Source of the DNA: JANXLS01 sp035308565
GTDB lineage: Bacteria; Planctomycetota; SZUA-567; H5-PLA8
DNA length: 64,000 nucleotides
Direction of reading: 5' to 3'
NCBI GenBank assembly: GCA_035308565.1
Contig: DATGGK010000152.1
Location: forward strand, 1-64,000
In this document: positions 23,883 through 32,600 of the stretch, one piece after another
Layout of the letters: every line of letters begins with the position of its first letter
Numbering within the stretch: position 1 is the first letter of the stretch
Made by a program: the position numbers and the translations under genes
Notes under the pieces: model-generated
What the model saw: only the letters and a program-made list of their open reading frames with translations
Told to the model about the DNA's origin: nothing
The model's database searches: none

Positions 23883-25340
23883 ATGAAATTCGAAGGAAAA
23901 ATTCTGGTGATCGGGCTGGGCGCCGTCTCGCGCTGCGCGCTGCCGCTGCTCTTCAAGCACGTCGAGACCGAGATGAAGAATTTTCACATCATGGATTTCG
24001 CCGAAGTTGAAGAACACGCGCGGTTCGTGCGCGAGAGCGGCGCGAATTTCGTCAAAGACCGGGTCACGCGCGAAAACATGGGCGAACTGCTCGGCAAATT
24101 CGTCGGCAGCGGCGACCTTATCATCGACTTGGCGTGGAACATTGGCTGCACCGATATTCTCCAATGGTGCTACGACCACAACGTCCGCTACATGAACACG
24201 TCCGTCGAGCTTTGGGACCCTTACGAAGGCGCGCCGACGCAGCCGCCGACGGAACGCACGCTCTACGCGCGCCAGATGCTGATCCGCAAAATGGTCAACC
24301 AATGGAAGCCCAAGCGCGGCGCGACGGCGGTGCTGGATCACGGCGCGAATCCGGGGCTGGTCTCGCATTTTACGAAAGCCGCGCTCGAAGACATTTCGCA
24401 GAAATTTTTGGCGGAACACAACGAACACGGCGAGCGCCGCGATTCGATCGAGGAGGTCTACAAAAAGCGCATGTACAACCGCATGTCGCAGCTTCTCGGG
24501 ATTAAAGTGATTCACATCAGCGAACGCGATACGCAGATTAGCGCGGCGCCGAAGAAGATGAACGAGTTCGTCAACACCTGGTCGATCGAAGGCTTTTATG
24601 AAGAAGGCATCGCCCCCGCCGAAATGGGCTGGGGGACGCACGAACGCACGCTGCCGCCGCGCGCGCAGATGCATTTGAGCGGCCCGCTCAATCAGATTTG
24701 CCTCGCCAACATGGGTTGCCGCACATGGGTGCGCTCCTGGGTGCCGTGCGGCGAAATCGTGGGCATGGTGATCCGCCACGGCGAGGCGTTTTCGATTTCA
24801 GAAAATCTTACCGTGAAGGAAGAAGGCCTGCCCGTCTACCGCCCGACGGTGCATTACGCCTATTGCCCGTGCGACGCGGCGATCGCGAGCCTGCATGAAT
24901 TGCAGATGCGCCATTACAAACTGCAGCACGACCAGCGCATCATGAACGACGAAATCATCGACGGCCGCGACGAGCTCGGCTGCCTGCTGATGGGCCACGA
25001 TTTCAAAAGCTGGTGGATCGGCTCGCTGCTCGACATCGCCGAAACGCGCAAACTCGTCCCGCACGTTAACGCCACGACGCTGCAAGTCGCCGCGTCGGTA
25101 ATGGCCGCGACGCTGTGGATGATCAAGAACCCGACGCAAGGCGTGTGTGTGCCCGACGATCTGCCGCACCGCGAAATTCTGACGACCGCCAAACCGTATC
25201 TGGGTCCGTTCGTCTCGCAGCCGGTGGATTGGACGCCGCTGGCGAATTGGGATTCGAGTTTCGAGCGCTACGGAACACCGCGCCCGCCGGAAGAAGATGT
25301 GTGGCAGTTTAATACGTTTTTGGTGAGGGGGCTGAGTTGA
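23883..25340 (+). CDS. Homospermidine synthase
   Basis: NAD-dependent enzyme making sym-homospermidine from putrescine (or putrescine and spermidine). 485 residues, usual length for the bacterial enzyme. N-terminal Rossmann fold KILVIGLGAVSRCALPLL (about residues 6-23). Family segments: LIIDLAWNIGCTDIL, YMNTSVELWDPY, VLDHGANPGLVSHFTK (about 152-167), KVIHISERDTQ, GWGTHE, and late ELGCLLMGHDFKSWWIGS and VNATTLQVAASVMAA. GGAGG lies nine bases before the ATG, and a good promoter lies upstream. It stops only five bases before the inverted-repeat element. Confidence 0.93.
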   Translation: MKFEGKILVIGLGAVSRCALPLLFKHVETEMKNFHIMDFAEVEEHARFVRESGANFVKDRVTRENMGELLGKFVGSGDLIIDLAWNIGCTDILQWCYDHNVRYMNTSVELWDPYEGAPTQPPTERTLYARQMLIRKMVNQWKPKRGATAVLDHGANPGLVSHFTKAALEDISQKFLAEHNEHGERRDSIEEVYKKRMYNRMSQLLGIKVIHISERDTQISAAPKKMNEFVNTWSIEGFYEEGIAPAEMGWGTHERTLPPRAQMHLSGPLNQICLANMGCRTWVRSWVPCGEIVGMVIRHGEAFSISENLTVKEEGLPVYRPTVHYAYCPCDAAIASLHELQMRHYKLQHDQRIMNDEIIDGRDELGCLLMGHDFKSWWIGSLLDIAETRKLVPHVNATTLQVAASVMAATLWMIKNPTQGVCVPDDLPHREILTTAKPYLGPFVSQPVDWTPLANWDSSFERYGTPRPPEEDVWQFNTFLVRGLS

Positions 25341-25345
25341 ACAGC

Positions 25346-25896
25346 TTATTTGTCATTTGTCAGTTGGCATTTGTGATTTGTCATTTGCGCTGGCGTCGAA
25401 ATGCGGGTCGTTTCTTTTGCCGGAGAAAATATGGACGAGATCGAATCACAAATCCGAGCCGACATGCGTGAGGAACGGCTGATTAATTTTGGCGTGCGTA
25501 TTATCAAACTATCGAGCCGTCTGCCCAACACTGCAACTGGGCGCCATCTGTCCAGCCAACTTATGCGTGCCGGAACGTCGCCGGCTCCAAATTACGGCGA
25601 AGCGCGCGGCGCTGAAAGCTATGTGGACTTTGTTCACAAACTTGGCATCGTGCTAAAGGAATTGAACGAATCATCGATTTGACTGCGAATGATTCATAAG
25701 AGCGGGCTTTTGAAGGCAGACCTAATGGATGGCCTCATTCAAGAAAATAAAGAATTGTGCAAATTGCTAACGGCATCAACGACGACTGCAAAAGCCAAGC
25801 TTCGGTCCCAAAAGGGCCGAACAAAAAACAACTGAGCGCCTGCGACAGTGTCAACCAATGACAAATCACAAATGACAACTGTCAAATGACAAATAA
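25346..25896. mobile_element. Small element with 40 bp terminal inverted repeats
   Basis: Left end 25346-25385 and right end 25857-25896 are inverted copies that match at 38 of 40 bases (differences at positions 15 and 22 of the repeat). The ends consist of degenerate 7-base units of the TTGTCAT type. Between them lies only one gene, a four-helix-bundle (TIGR02436-type) gene with an internal stop. The unit exactly fills the space between two convergent genes, five bases from one stop and four from the other. No obvious target duplication is seen. It recalls the intervening sequences in some 23S rRNA genes, which carry the same protein family inside an inverted repeat. Confidence 0.75.
25431..25835 (+). 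pseudogene. Four-helix-bundle protein (TIGR02436-like), in-frame stop
   Basis: The start at 25431 has GGAG six bases before it. The frame reads through RADMREERLINFGVRIIKL, then SSQLMRAGTSPAPNYGEARG and FVHKLGIVLKELNES, typical of the 23S-IVS/bAvd-like family. At 25680-25682 a TGA interrupts it where the family usually has a tryptophan (NES-x-x-W-L-x-x-I). The same frame then continues LRMIHKSGLLKADLMDGLIQ to a second TGA at 25833-25835, ending basic (AKAKLRSQKGRTKNN). Removing the first stop gives a normal-length ~133-residue protein. UGA reassignment is unlikely because several intact genes here end in TGA. Confidence 0.8.
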
Positions 25897-25900
25897 TCCG

Positions 25901-27421
25901 TTACAAGCACCGCAGCGCCTTCAGCCTCTCAATCGCCAGCCCAAACGCCTCCATCGTTTCCCGAATCTCCGCCTGGCCGTGCTCCGCGCTCGTCCATGCC
26001 TGCCGCCCTTGCGGCAAATCGATCCCCTGCAAGAGCAGCGCCCGTCGCAACAGCCCATCCAGCGGACTTTTTTGTTTCAGAATCTGCGGCGCGATGTTGG
26101 CTGGGTTGGCTTGGCGGTCGCGCAACGCGATGGCGGCGTCGCGATCGGAAATCAGCAGGTGAAAAACGGAGCCGGTGCCGTAGGCGGCCCAAGGCGTGTC
26201 GAGCAGGCGGAAGAGCGTGTTGAGCGCGTTGCGCAGCGTCTCGGTGAAGTTCTCGGCGCGGCGGCCGGCGGAGCCGTCCATGCGCTTTACGCCTTGCAGC
26301 GCGGCGATGCCGGCGGCGGCGGAGACGGGGTTGCCGTTGAACGTGCCATATTGCGTGACGCGGTGCGCGCGGTCGTGCTTTGCGTCGGTGCTGAATTCCA
26401 TTTTCGAAAAGAATGCTTTCGAACCGCACACCGCTCCGCCCGGCATGCCGCCGGCGAGAATTTTCGCGAGGCAGGTCAGATCGGGTTTGACGCCGAAACG
26501 TTCCTGCGCGCCGCCCGGTGCGAGACGGAATCCGGTGATGACTTCATCGAAAATCAACGCGACGCGATAGCGCGTGGCCATTTCGCGCAGCCCATCGAGA
26601 AATTCCGGCTTCACCGGAACAGTGCCGCCGGACGCGCCGGTGGGTTCGAGAATGATGCCCGCAATGTCGCCGCGCGTTTTCAAGGCCTCTTCAACCAGAT
26701 TCAAATCGCGCGGCGGAAGCACCAGTGTCTGTCCGCGAATCGGGTCGGGCACGCCGGAACTGAATGGCCTTTCGAATGGCAGATCGACGCCGTTGACCGC
26801 GTGATCCAGCCAGCCGTGAAAATGGCCTTCGAATTTGAGGATCACGCTCTTGCCCGTCGCCGCGCGCGCCAGGCGCACGGCCAGCGCGGTCGCTTCGCTT
26901 CCCGACGCGGTGAAACGCACGCGCTCAGCACTCGGGACCATCTGCCGCACCAGCTCGCCCCACAGCACTTCGCGCTCGTGGCAGCCGCCCGGGTGCATGA
27001 TCTCCTGCGCGGCCAGCGAAACGGCTTCGACGACTTCCTGGGCGCCGTGGCCCAGCAGCAGCGCGCCATGGCCGACCCAATAGTCGATGTACGAGTTGCC
27101 ATCCACGTCCGTCTTGCGCGCGCCGCGCGCTTTGCTGAGGTACAGGCTGTGTCCCAACACGCGGCGGTTGTCGTGCGTCACGCCGCCGGGGAAGACGCGC
27201 ACCGCGCGCGCGTAAAGCTGCGTGCTGCGCGGGCAGCGGCAGATGAATTCGCGTTCCAGCACGCTCTGCGCGCGCGCAAACGTCTCGCTCGCCGACGTGC
27301 CCGAATCGCGCAGCCGCGAAAGCAGCCGTGGTTGCGGGCCGGCGATGAACGACGCGGGCGTGGCAGGCGGCGTCGCCAGCGGCGAAGTGAGCACGGGCGA
27401 GGATTGAATTTCGATGGGCAT
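25901..27421 (-). CDS. GSA-aminomutase-like class III aminotransferase
   Basis: 506-residue PLP enzyme of the glutamate-1-semialdehyde 2,1-aminomutase/class III aminotransferase group. Motifs: YIDYWVGHGALLLGH, VRFTASGSEATALAVRLAR, LKFEGHFHGWLDHAV, LIFDEVITGFRLAPGG and the PLP lysine in CLAKILAGGMPGG (about K320). It has about 70 extra N-terminal residues, Pro/Ala/Ser-rich then helical, compared with HemL (about 430). The extension and lack of heme genes nearby suggest a secondary-metabolite or cell-envelope aminotransferase rather than HemL itself; not provable from sequence. Confidence 0.83.
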   Translation of the reverse strand: MPIEIQSSPVLTSPLATPPATPASFIAGPQPRLLSRLRDSGTSASETFARAQSVLEREFICRCPRSTQLYARAVRVFPGGVTHDNRRVLGHSLYLSKARGARKTDVDGNSYIDYWVGHGALLLGHGAQEVVEAVSLAAQEIMHPGGCHEREVLWGELVRQMVPSAERVRFTASGSEATALAVRLARAATGKSVILKFEGHFHGWLDHAVNGVDLPFERPFSSGVPDPIRGQTLVLPPRDLNLVEEALKTRGDIAGIILEPTGASGGTVPVKPEFLDGLREMATRYRVALIFDEVITGFRLAPGGAQERFGVKPDLTCLAKILAGGMPGGAVCGSKAFFSKMEFSTDAKHDRAHRVTQYGTFNGNPVSAAAGIAALQGVKRMDGSAGRRAENFTETLRNALNTLFRLLDTPWAAYGTGSVFHLLISDRDAAIALRDRQANPANIAPQILKQKSPLDGLLRRALLLQGIDLPQGRQAWTSAEHGQAEIRETMEAFGLAIERLKALRCL

Positions 27422-27437
27422 GATAATCTCCGCGTCA

Positions 27438-27593
27438 ATGGGTGACGATGGAGAATTTATCGGAAAAAAGCTGGGGAAACTGGAGGCGGAACGGGGACGT
27501 TTGAACGCGGGAGATTATCGGACGAAGCGGGAATATATCGGAGAAACGTGCAGGCGGGACGCCTGCACCACGAATCACTTCTTCGCGCCGTAA
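27438..27593 (+). CDS. Possible small helical peptide
   Basis: A 51-codon frame (ATG at 27438) in the gap between two minus-strand genes. Residues 3-35 look protein-like and helical (EFIGKKLGKLEAERGRLNAG, then YRTKREYIGE), but the tail is encoded by the GTGCAGGC palindrome and overlaps the end of the DUF4254 gene. No ribosome binding site is evident. It may be a remnant rather than a live gene. Confidence 0.22.
   Translation: MGDDGEFIGKKLGKLEAERGRLNAGDYRTKREYIGETCRRDACTTNHFFAP
27548..27568. repeat. GTGCAGGC palindrome, copy 2
   Basis: Identical over 21 bases to the copies at 424-444 and 39541-39561; it lies seven bases beyond the stop of the DUF4254 gene. Confidence 0.85.
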
Positions 27594-28198
27594 ATCTTTG
27601 GATTGGAATCAGGATCGTTGTACATTTTAAACTGCCGGTAAATCTTCATCTCCTTCGCGCCCGAAAACAAATCGTCGAACAATGCTTGCAGCGCCGTGGT
27701 CAAATCCTCATGCTGCTGCAAAAGCGTCTTCAAGCGCCCGCGGCATTTCTGGATGTGCTCCGGCGCCGCATCGAGGCGCTCGGACTGCTCTCGCATGTGG
27801 AAGACTTTCAGGCTCAAAATCGAGAGCTTGTCGATGATGCTCCCCGGCGTTTCGCTGTTCCACGGCGCGCGGGCTTTCGGATGAATTTTCTGGCGCTTGA
27901 GCGTCTCGAAAATGTAGTCGTCGAGCTTCTCGATCAAATCATTGCGCTGCTGGTTGAGTTTGTCGATGGCGCGTTTGACCGTCGCGATCTGCGCGTCGCT
28001 CGCCGACGGATCGCGCGCTTTGTCCTCTTCGTGCCACAGGTCGAAATTCCTGCGGTGCTGCCGCTGGACGAGCGTCAACAGCGGCGCGGCGGCGGTGTTC
28101 TCTTCGACACCGTGCCAGAGTTGCGTCCAGATGGATTGGCAACTGGCGATTTTTTGAGCGACGTGGCGGAAGTCGTCGTCGGGGTCGGATGGGTTCAC
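27575..28198 (-). CDS. DUF4254 domain protein
   Basis: 207 residues starting with GTG at 28198. Helical, charged sequence with the DUF4254 pattern: NFDLWHEEDKARDPSASD, AIDKLNQQRNDLIEKLDDYI, ETPGSIIDKLSILSLKVFHM and a late KIYRQFKMYNDPDSNP. The family has no known activity and is often found near glycosyltransferase or lipopolysaccharide genes. Here its neighbours are an aminotransferase and a membrane protein. Confidence 0.85.
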   Translation of the reverse strand: MNPSDPDDDFRHVAQKIASCQSIWTQLWHGVEENTAAAPLLTLVQRQHRRNFDLWHEEDKARDPSASDAQIATVKRAIDKLNQQRNDLIEKLDDYIFETLKRQKIHPKARAPWNSETPGSIIDKLSILSLKVFHMREQSERLDAAPEHIQKCRGRLKTLLQQHEDLTTALQALFDDLFSGAKEMKIYRQFKMYNDPDSNPKIYGAKK

Positions 28199-28222
28199 GC
28201 GTTCGATTCCAAGAGCCGATGA

Positions 28223-28256
28223 AGCGCCGGCTTCCAGCCGGCTGGAAGCCGGCGCT
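28223..28256. repeat. Perfect 34 bp GCGCCGGC palindrome
   Basis: The sequence beginning AGCGCCGGCTTCCAGCC is its own reverse complement over all 34 bases. It lies 24 bases upstream of the DUF4254 start and could form a strong cruciform or RNA hairpin in that leader. Related partial copies are at 5785-5822 and near 7720. Confidence 0.85.
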
Positions 28257-28308
28257 CCAAACAGTTCGATTGTCTCGGAATTTGGCGGGAATCAAGTGGA
28301 AGCGAACG

Positions 28309-29214
28309 TTACGCCATCGCCGTCCGCGTCCCCGGAAGCACACGCATCGGTTCCGCCGGCTCCGCGTTGCGCCCGCTCTGTTCGCGCGCGTATTCCCATT
28401 GCGTCGCCAGGCGCAGTTTGCTGACGGTGTCCGCAAGCGTCAGGCGGTCGCTCCACTCGAAAACGTACGCCGTGGGTGCGGCCAGGCGTAGCGTCATCAT
28501 CACCGCGCCGAACGCCGTCGGACGCATCTGCGCGCCGTCTTTATCCGTCTTGAAATACCCGCTCGACAAATGATGCTTGATGCTATCCATCTCTTCGTAC
28601 ATCTGATGCGCGAACGCATTCACCAGCGGCGCGTTGTGCGCGGCGAGCGGATCCTTCGAGACGCGCGCGCGGTGCAGCATCCACAAATACGACGTGTCGC
28701 AGCGGCCTTTGATGCGCACGAGGGAGTCGTTCGGATTGTGCGGCAGGGCGCTGCGGTGCGTGGAGGCAAGCGTGCGCGTTTTGCCGCCGTTCGACCGCGC
28801 TCGGCTGAAGCCGACGACCACACCGCATTTCGTCGCGATCACCGTCGCGATATCAGTGCTTTCACGATGCTGAAACACGGCCGCGACAGCTTTGTCGCGC
28901 CGCGCGGATTCGGAACTGCGGAACCAATTTCCAACCGGCACGAAGCCGAGATGATGCAGCGATTCGATTTGCGCCAACATGCTTTCACATTGCGATGTCG
29001 GCACGCTCGGATCAGCCGGCGCGACCGGTTCCATCTTCGGCCGGCTGGGGCTGCGCACCGAACAGTAAATCGCAATCGGCGCGACGATGTAGATCAGAAG
29101 AAATGGAGTCGAGACCAACAGCAGCACCGCCAGCGGCGATGGCGCATAGCGCAGTGCGAAAAGCCCGACAAGGAGCGTCACAGTGATGGCCGGAGATGCG
29201 GATGTCGATTTCAT
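28309..29214 (-). CDS. Two-helix membrane protein, unknown
   Basis: 301 residues from the ATG at 29214 (GAGGCG upstream). Two hydrophobic helices (about residues 9-25 and 28-52) lead into a cytoplasmic or external domain of about 240 residues. That domain has mixed alpha/beta sequence, for example SMLAQIESLHHLGFVPVGNW, STDIATVIATKCGVVVGF and VFEWSDRLTLADTVSKL. No family recognised. The long gap upstream holds no further gene. Confidence 0.55.
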   Translation of the reverse strand: MKSTSASPAITVTLLVGLFALRYAPSPLAVLLLVSTPFLLIYIVAPIAIYCSVRSPSRPKMEPVAPADPSVPTSQCESMLAQIESLHHLGFVPVGNWFRSSESARRDKAVAAVFQHRESTDIATVIATKCGVVVGFSRARSNGGKTRTLASTHRSALPHNPNDSLVRIKGRCDTSYLWMLHRARVSKDPLAAHNAPLVNAFAHQMYEEMDSIKHHLSSGYFKTDKDGAQMRPTAFGAVMMTLRLAAPTAYVFEWSDRLTLADTVSKLRLATQWEYAREQSGRNAEPAEPMRVLPGTRTAMA

Positions 29215-29541
29215 GGTTCGCCTCAACATTAGGACCGTTGACAATTTGCGTCCACAGGTGCAACTCAGCGTCCTTGTAACCCAAAGCCAGTGCCAAACGC
29301 TTTTATGTCACGTTAAATTCTGATTTTACGATGGACTGGAAGAGCCCAAGCGCCGCAATTTCACGAATGAAAAGAATGAATTTCAGATCGGAATCATCTT
29401 CCAAATACGGTTTGTGTTAACCGAATTTAATTGAAGGCGTTGCTGCCACTTTTTTCAGCGAAAAGTGCAGCATAATCTCAATAAGCGCTATTTATTTCGA
29501 TTCGCAACGCAGTAGACTTACGCGCGAAAAAAGTCAACGTA
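29215..29541. other. Gene-free gap upstream of dnaE
   Basis: AT-rich DNA between divergent genes. One hairpin stands out (29442-29471): GCTGC-CACTTTT paired with AAAAGTG-CAGC around a 7-base loop. It lacks a T-run and faces no gene end, so it is not called a terminator. The promoter that follows is listed separately. I see no coding potential. Confidence 0.5.
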
Positions 29542-29570
29542 TTGACAAAATTAGCACATCGTGCATAGTG
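29542..29570 (+). promoter_or_regulatory. Promoter of dnaE
   Basis: TTGACA at 29542-29547 followed after 16 bases by CATAGT (29564-29569), or after 17 by ATAGTG, about 70 bases before the dnaE start. A GGACGCGTCTCCGGCGCGTCC palindrome (29598-29621) would lie in the leader RNA. Confidence 0.5.
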
Positions 29571-29597
29571 CCTCGTCCGATAATTTTGATATTTCCG

Positions 29598-29621
29598 TAG
29601 GACGCGTCTCCGGCGCGTCCT
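29598..29621. repeat. GACGCGTCTCCGGCG palindrome in dnaE leader
   Basis: GTAGGACGCGTCTCCGGCGCGTCCTT, a member of the same family as 60974-60993 and 63569-63606. It ends 16 bases before the dnaE start codon, so its hairpin could affect ribosome access. Confidence 0.7.
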
Positions 29622-29637
29622 TTCTTCGGAGCTTCAC

Positions 29638-32600
29638 ATGCCCTCCTTCTGCCACCTGCATACGCACACTCAATACAGCCTCCTCGACGGCGCATCGCGC
29701 ATCGCCGACATTGTCAAACGCGCGCGCAAATACAACCAGCCCGCACTCGCGATCACCGATCACGGCAACATGTTCGGCGCGATCGAATTTTACAAAGCAT
29801 GCAAAGAAACGAAGAAGTCGTCCGAAAAAGATGGCCTGCCGGCGGTCAAGCCGATCGTCGGCATGGAAGCGTACATCGTCCCCAACGGCGAGAGCCGCAA
29901 CAAACGCGAGAAAATCGACGGCGATGTTGACCACCATTTATTGTTGTGGGCGTCGAATAACGAAGGCTACAAAAACCTGATGAAGCTCTCGACGTACGCG
30001 TACAAAGAGGGCTACTACTACCACCCGCGCGTCGATCGCGAATTGCTCGCGCAATATAGCCGTGGCCTGATCGCCTCGTCCGGCTGCGTGGGCAGTGAAG
30101 TGCCGCAGACGGTGCTGCAAAAAGATTACTCTGCCGCGTACCGCCAGGCCGGCATCTATCAGGAAATCTTCGGCAAAGAGAATTTCTACTTTGAACTGCA
30201 GGACCATTGCATCGGCCGCGCGCTCACGCCCGAAGCCACCGACGCCATGCGCGAATTGGCCACGATGCAGAAAAAAGTCAACGATGCCATCGTGAAAATG
30301 GCAAAGGAACTCGGCGGCAAACTGATCTGCACCAACGACAGCCATTACACCGACCGCGACGACGCCAAAGCTCACGACGCGCTGCTCTGCATCGGCACTG
30401 GAAAACTGCTCACCGATACCGGCCGCCTCAAATTCGCCTGCGACGAATTCTATCTCAAAAGCAGCGACGAAATGGCGCGCCTCTTCAAGGACATTCCCGA
30501 AGCGCTCTCGAACACGCTCGAAATCGCCGAGCGCTGCAACCTCGAAATCGAATTCGGCAAATACCACTTCCCGAAATTCCAAATTCCCAACGGCGGCGAC
30601 GCCAACGAGTATTTCCACCATCAAGTCATGTCCGGCATTGCGCAGCGTTACGGCTCGCCCGCGCCCGACGCGATCATGGCGCGCGCCAATGAAGAAATTC
30701 GCGTCTTGCAGAAAATGGGCTTCGTTGAATACCTGCTGATCGTCTGGGACATCATCCGCGAAGCGCGCGCGCGCGGCATTCCCGTCGGCCCGGGCCGCGG
30801 CAGCGCCGCCGGTTCGATCGCCTGCTACGCGCTGGGCATCACCAACCTCGACCCGATGAAATACAATCTCATCTTCGAGCGTTTCGTGAACGAAGGCCGC
30901 AACGAGATGCCCGACATCGACATCGACTTCTGCCAAAGCCGCCGCGCGGAAGTCATCGAATACGTGCAGGAAAAATACGGCCGCGAATGCACCGCCAACA
31001 TCGTCACCTTCAACGCCATGCTGGCCAAAGGCGCCGTGCGCGATGTCGGCCGCGTGCTCGACCGCGATTTGTCCGAAGTCAACAGAATTGCCAAGCTCAT
31101 TCCCATGGCGCCGGGAAAAAAGGTGACGTTGAAAGCCGCACCAAATCCGCGCGGCGAAAACGACGAAACCACTTACGCCGTCGATGATGAACCCGAACTG
31201 CATAGCCTCTACAACACCGAGCCGAATGTTGCGGAACTCATCGACCTCGCGCGCAAATGCGAAGGCATCGCGCGCAACACCGGTTGTCACGCCGCCGGCC
31301 TCGTCATCGCCGACCAGCCCGTCACCGAATACTGCCCGCTCTACCGCGACAAAAACGGCATGCTGCTCACGCAGTACGAAATGGCGCACATCGACAATGT
31401 CGGACTGCTCAAAATCGATTTTCTCGGCCTTGAAACGCTGACCAAATTGCAAGTCACCTGCAACCTTATAAAGGAGCGTCACGGCAGCAACGTCCGCGAG
31501 CCACTCACCGAAGAAGGCGTGATCGATCTCGACAAGATTCCGCTCGACGACGCGAAGACTTACCGCATGTTGGGCCGTGGCGACGCGCGCGCGGTGTTCC
31601 AATTCGAATCCGAAGGCATGCGCAACCTGCTCGTCGATGCGCGCCCCGATTGCCTCGACGATTTGACCGCGCTCAACGCGATGTATCGCCCCGGCCCGAT
31701 GGGCAACATCCCCTCATTCTGCGGCCGTAAACACGGCCGCGAACCGATTGAGTACATGGTCCCGCAGCTTGAACCGATTCTGAAAGACACGTACGGCATC
31801 ATCGTCTACCAAGAGCAGGTGATGCAGATCGCCAATCAGCTTGCGAATTTCTCGCTGAGCGAAGCAGACTCGCTGCGCAAAGCGATGGGCAAAAAGAAAA
31901 AAGATTTGATGGACAAGTACGGCGTGCAGTTCGTCGAAGGCTGCAAGAAAAACGGCATCGACGCACAGAAAGCCAAAGAGCTCTACGACCTCATCGCCAA
32001 ATTCGCCGAATACGGCTTCAACAAATCGCACGCCGCCGCGTATGCCTTCGTCGCGTATCAGACCGCGTACTTGAAAGCCAATTACGCCGCAGAATTCATG
32101 GCCGGCAACATGTCGCTCGAACAAGGCAACACCGGCAAAGTCGTCGAATACATCGACGAATCGCGCCGCATGAACCTCGACGTACTCCCGCCCGACATCA
32201 ACAAATCCGGCCTGCGTTTCGGCATCGAAAACGACAACCTGCTGCGCTTCTCGCTGAGCGCCATCAAAGGCGTCGGCGAAAAAGCCGTCGAATCCATCGT
32301 CGCCGAACGCGAAAAAAAAGGCCCGTTCAAAGATCTCTTCGATTTTTGCGAACGCGTCGATGGCAAAAACGCCAACAAAGGCTGCATGGAAAGCCTGATC
32401 AAAGCCGGCGCGTTCGATGCGATTAGCCAGGGCTTCGGCCGCGCCACGCTCATCGCCGCGCTCGAAGACGCTATGGCCAACGGTGCCAAGCAGCGCGAAG
32501 ACCGCGACTCCGGCCAGATGAATCTTTTCGGCGGCGACGACGCCAACACACCGGCGTCCAGCGCCAAAGCGCGCATGCCGCAGGTCCCCGAATGGTCCGA

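Noticed and set aside
25680..25682. UGA recoding (Trp or selenocysteine) in the four-helix gene
   Set aside because: Many intact genes here end in TGA, including the one immediately upstream, and no selenocysteine hairpin is seen.
25346..25896. A diversity-generating retroelement, because the four-helix family is related to Avd
   Set aside because: No reverse transcriptase and no template/variable repeat pair are present.
25901..27421. Naming the aminotransferase hemL
   Set aside because: It has a long N-terminal extension and no heme-pathway neighbours; the family includes several other activities.
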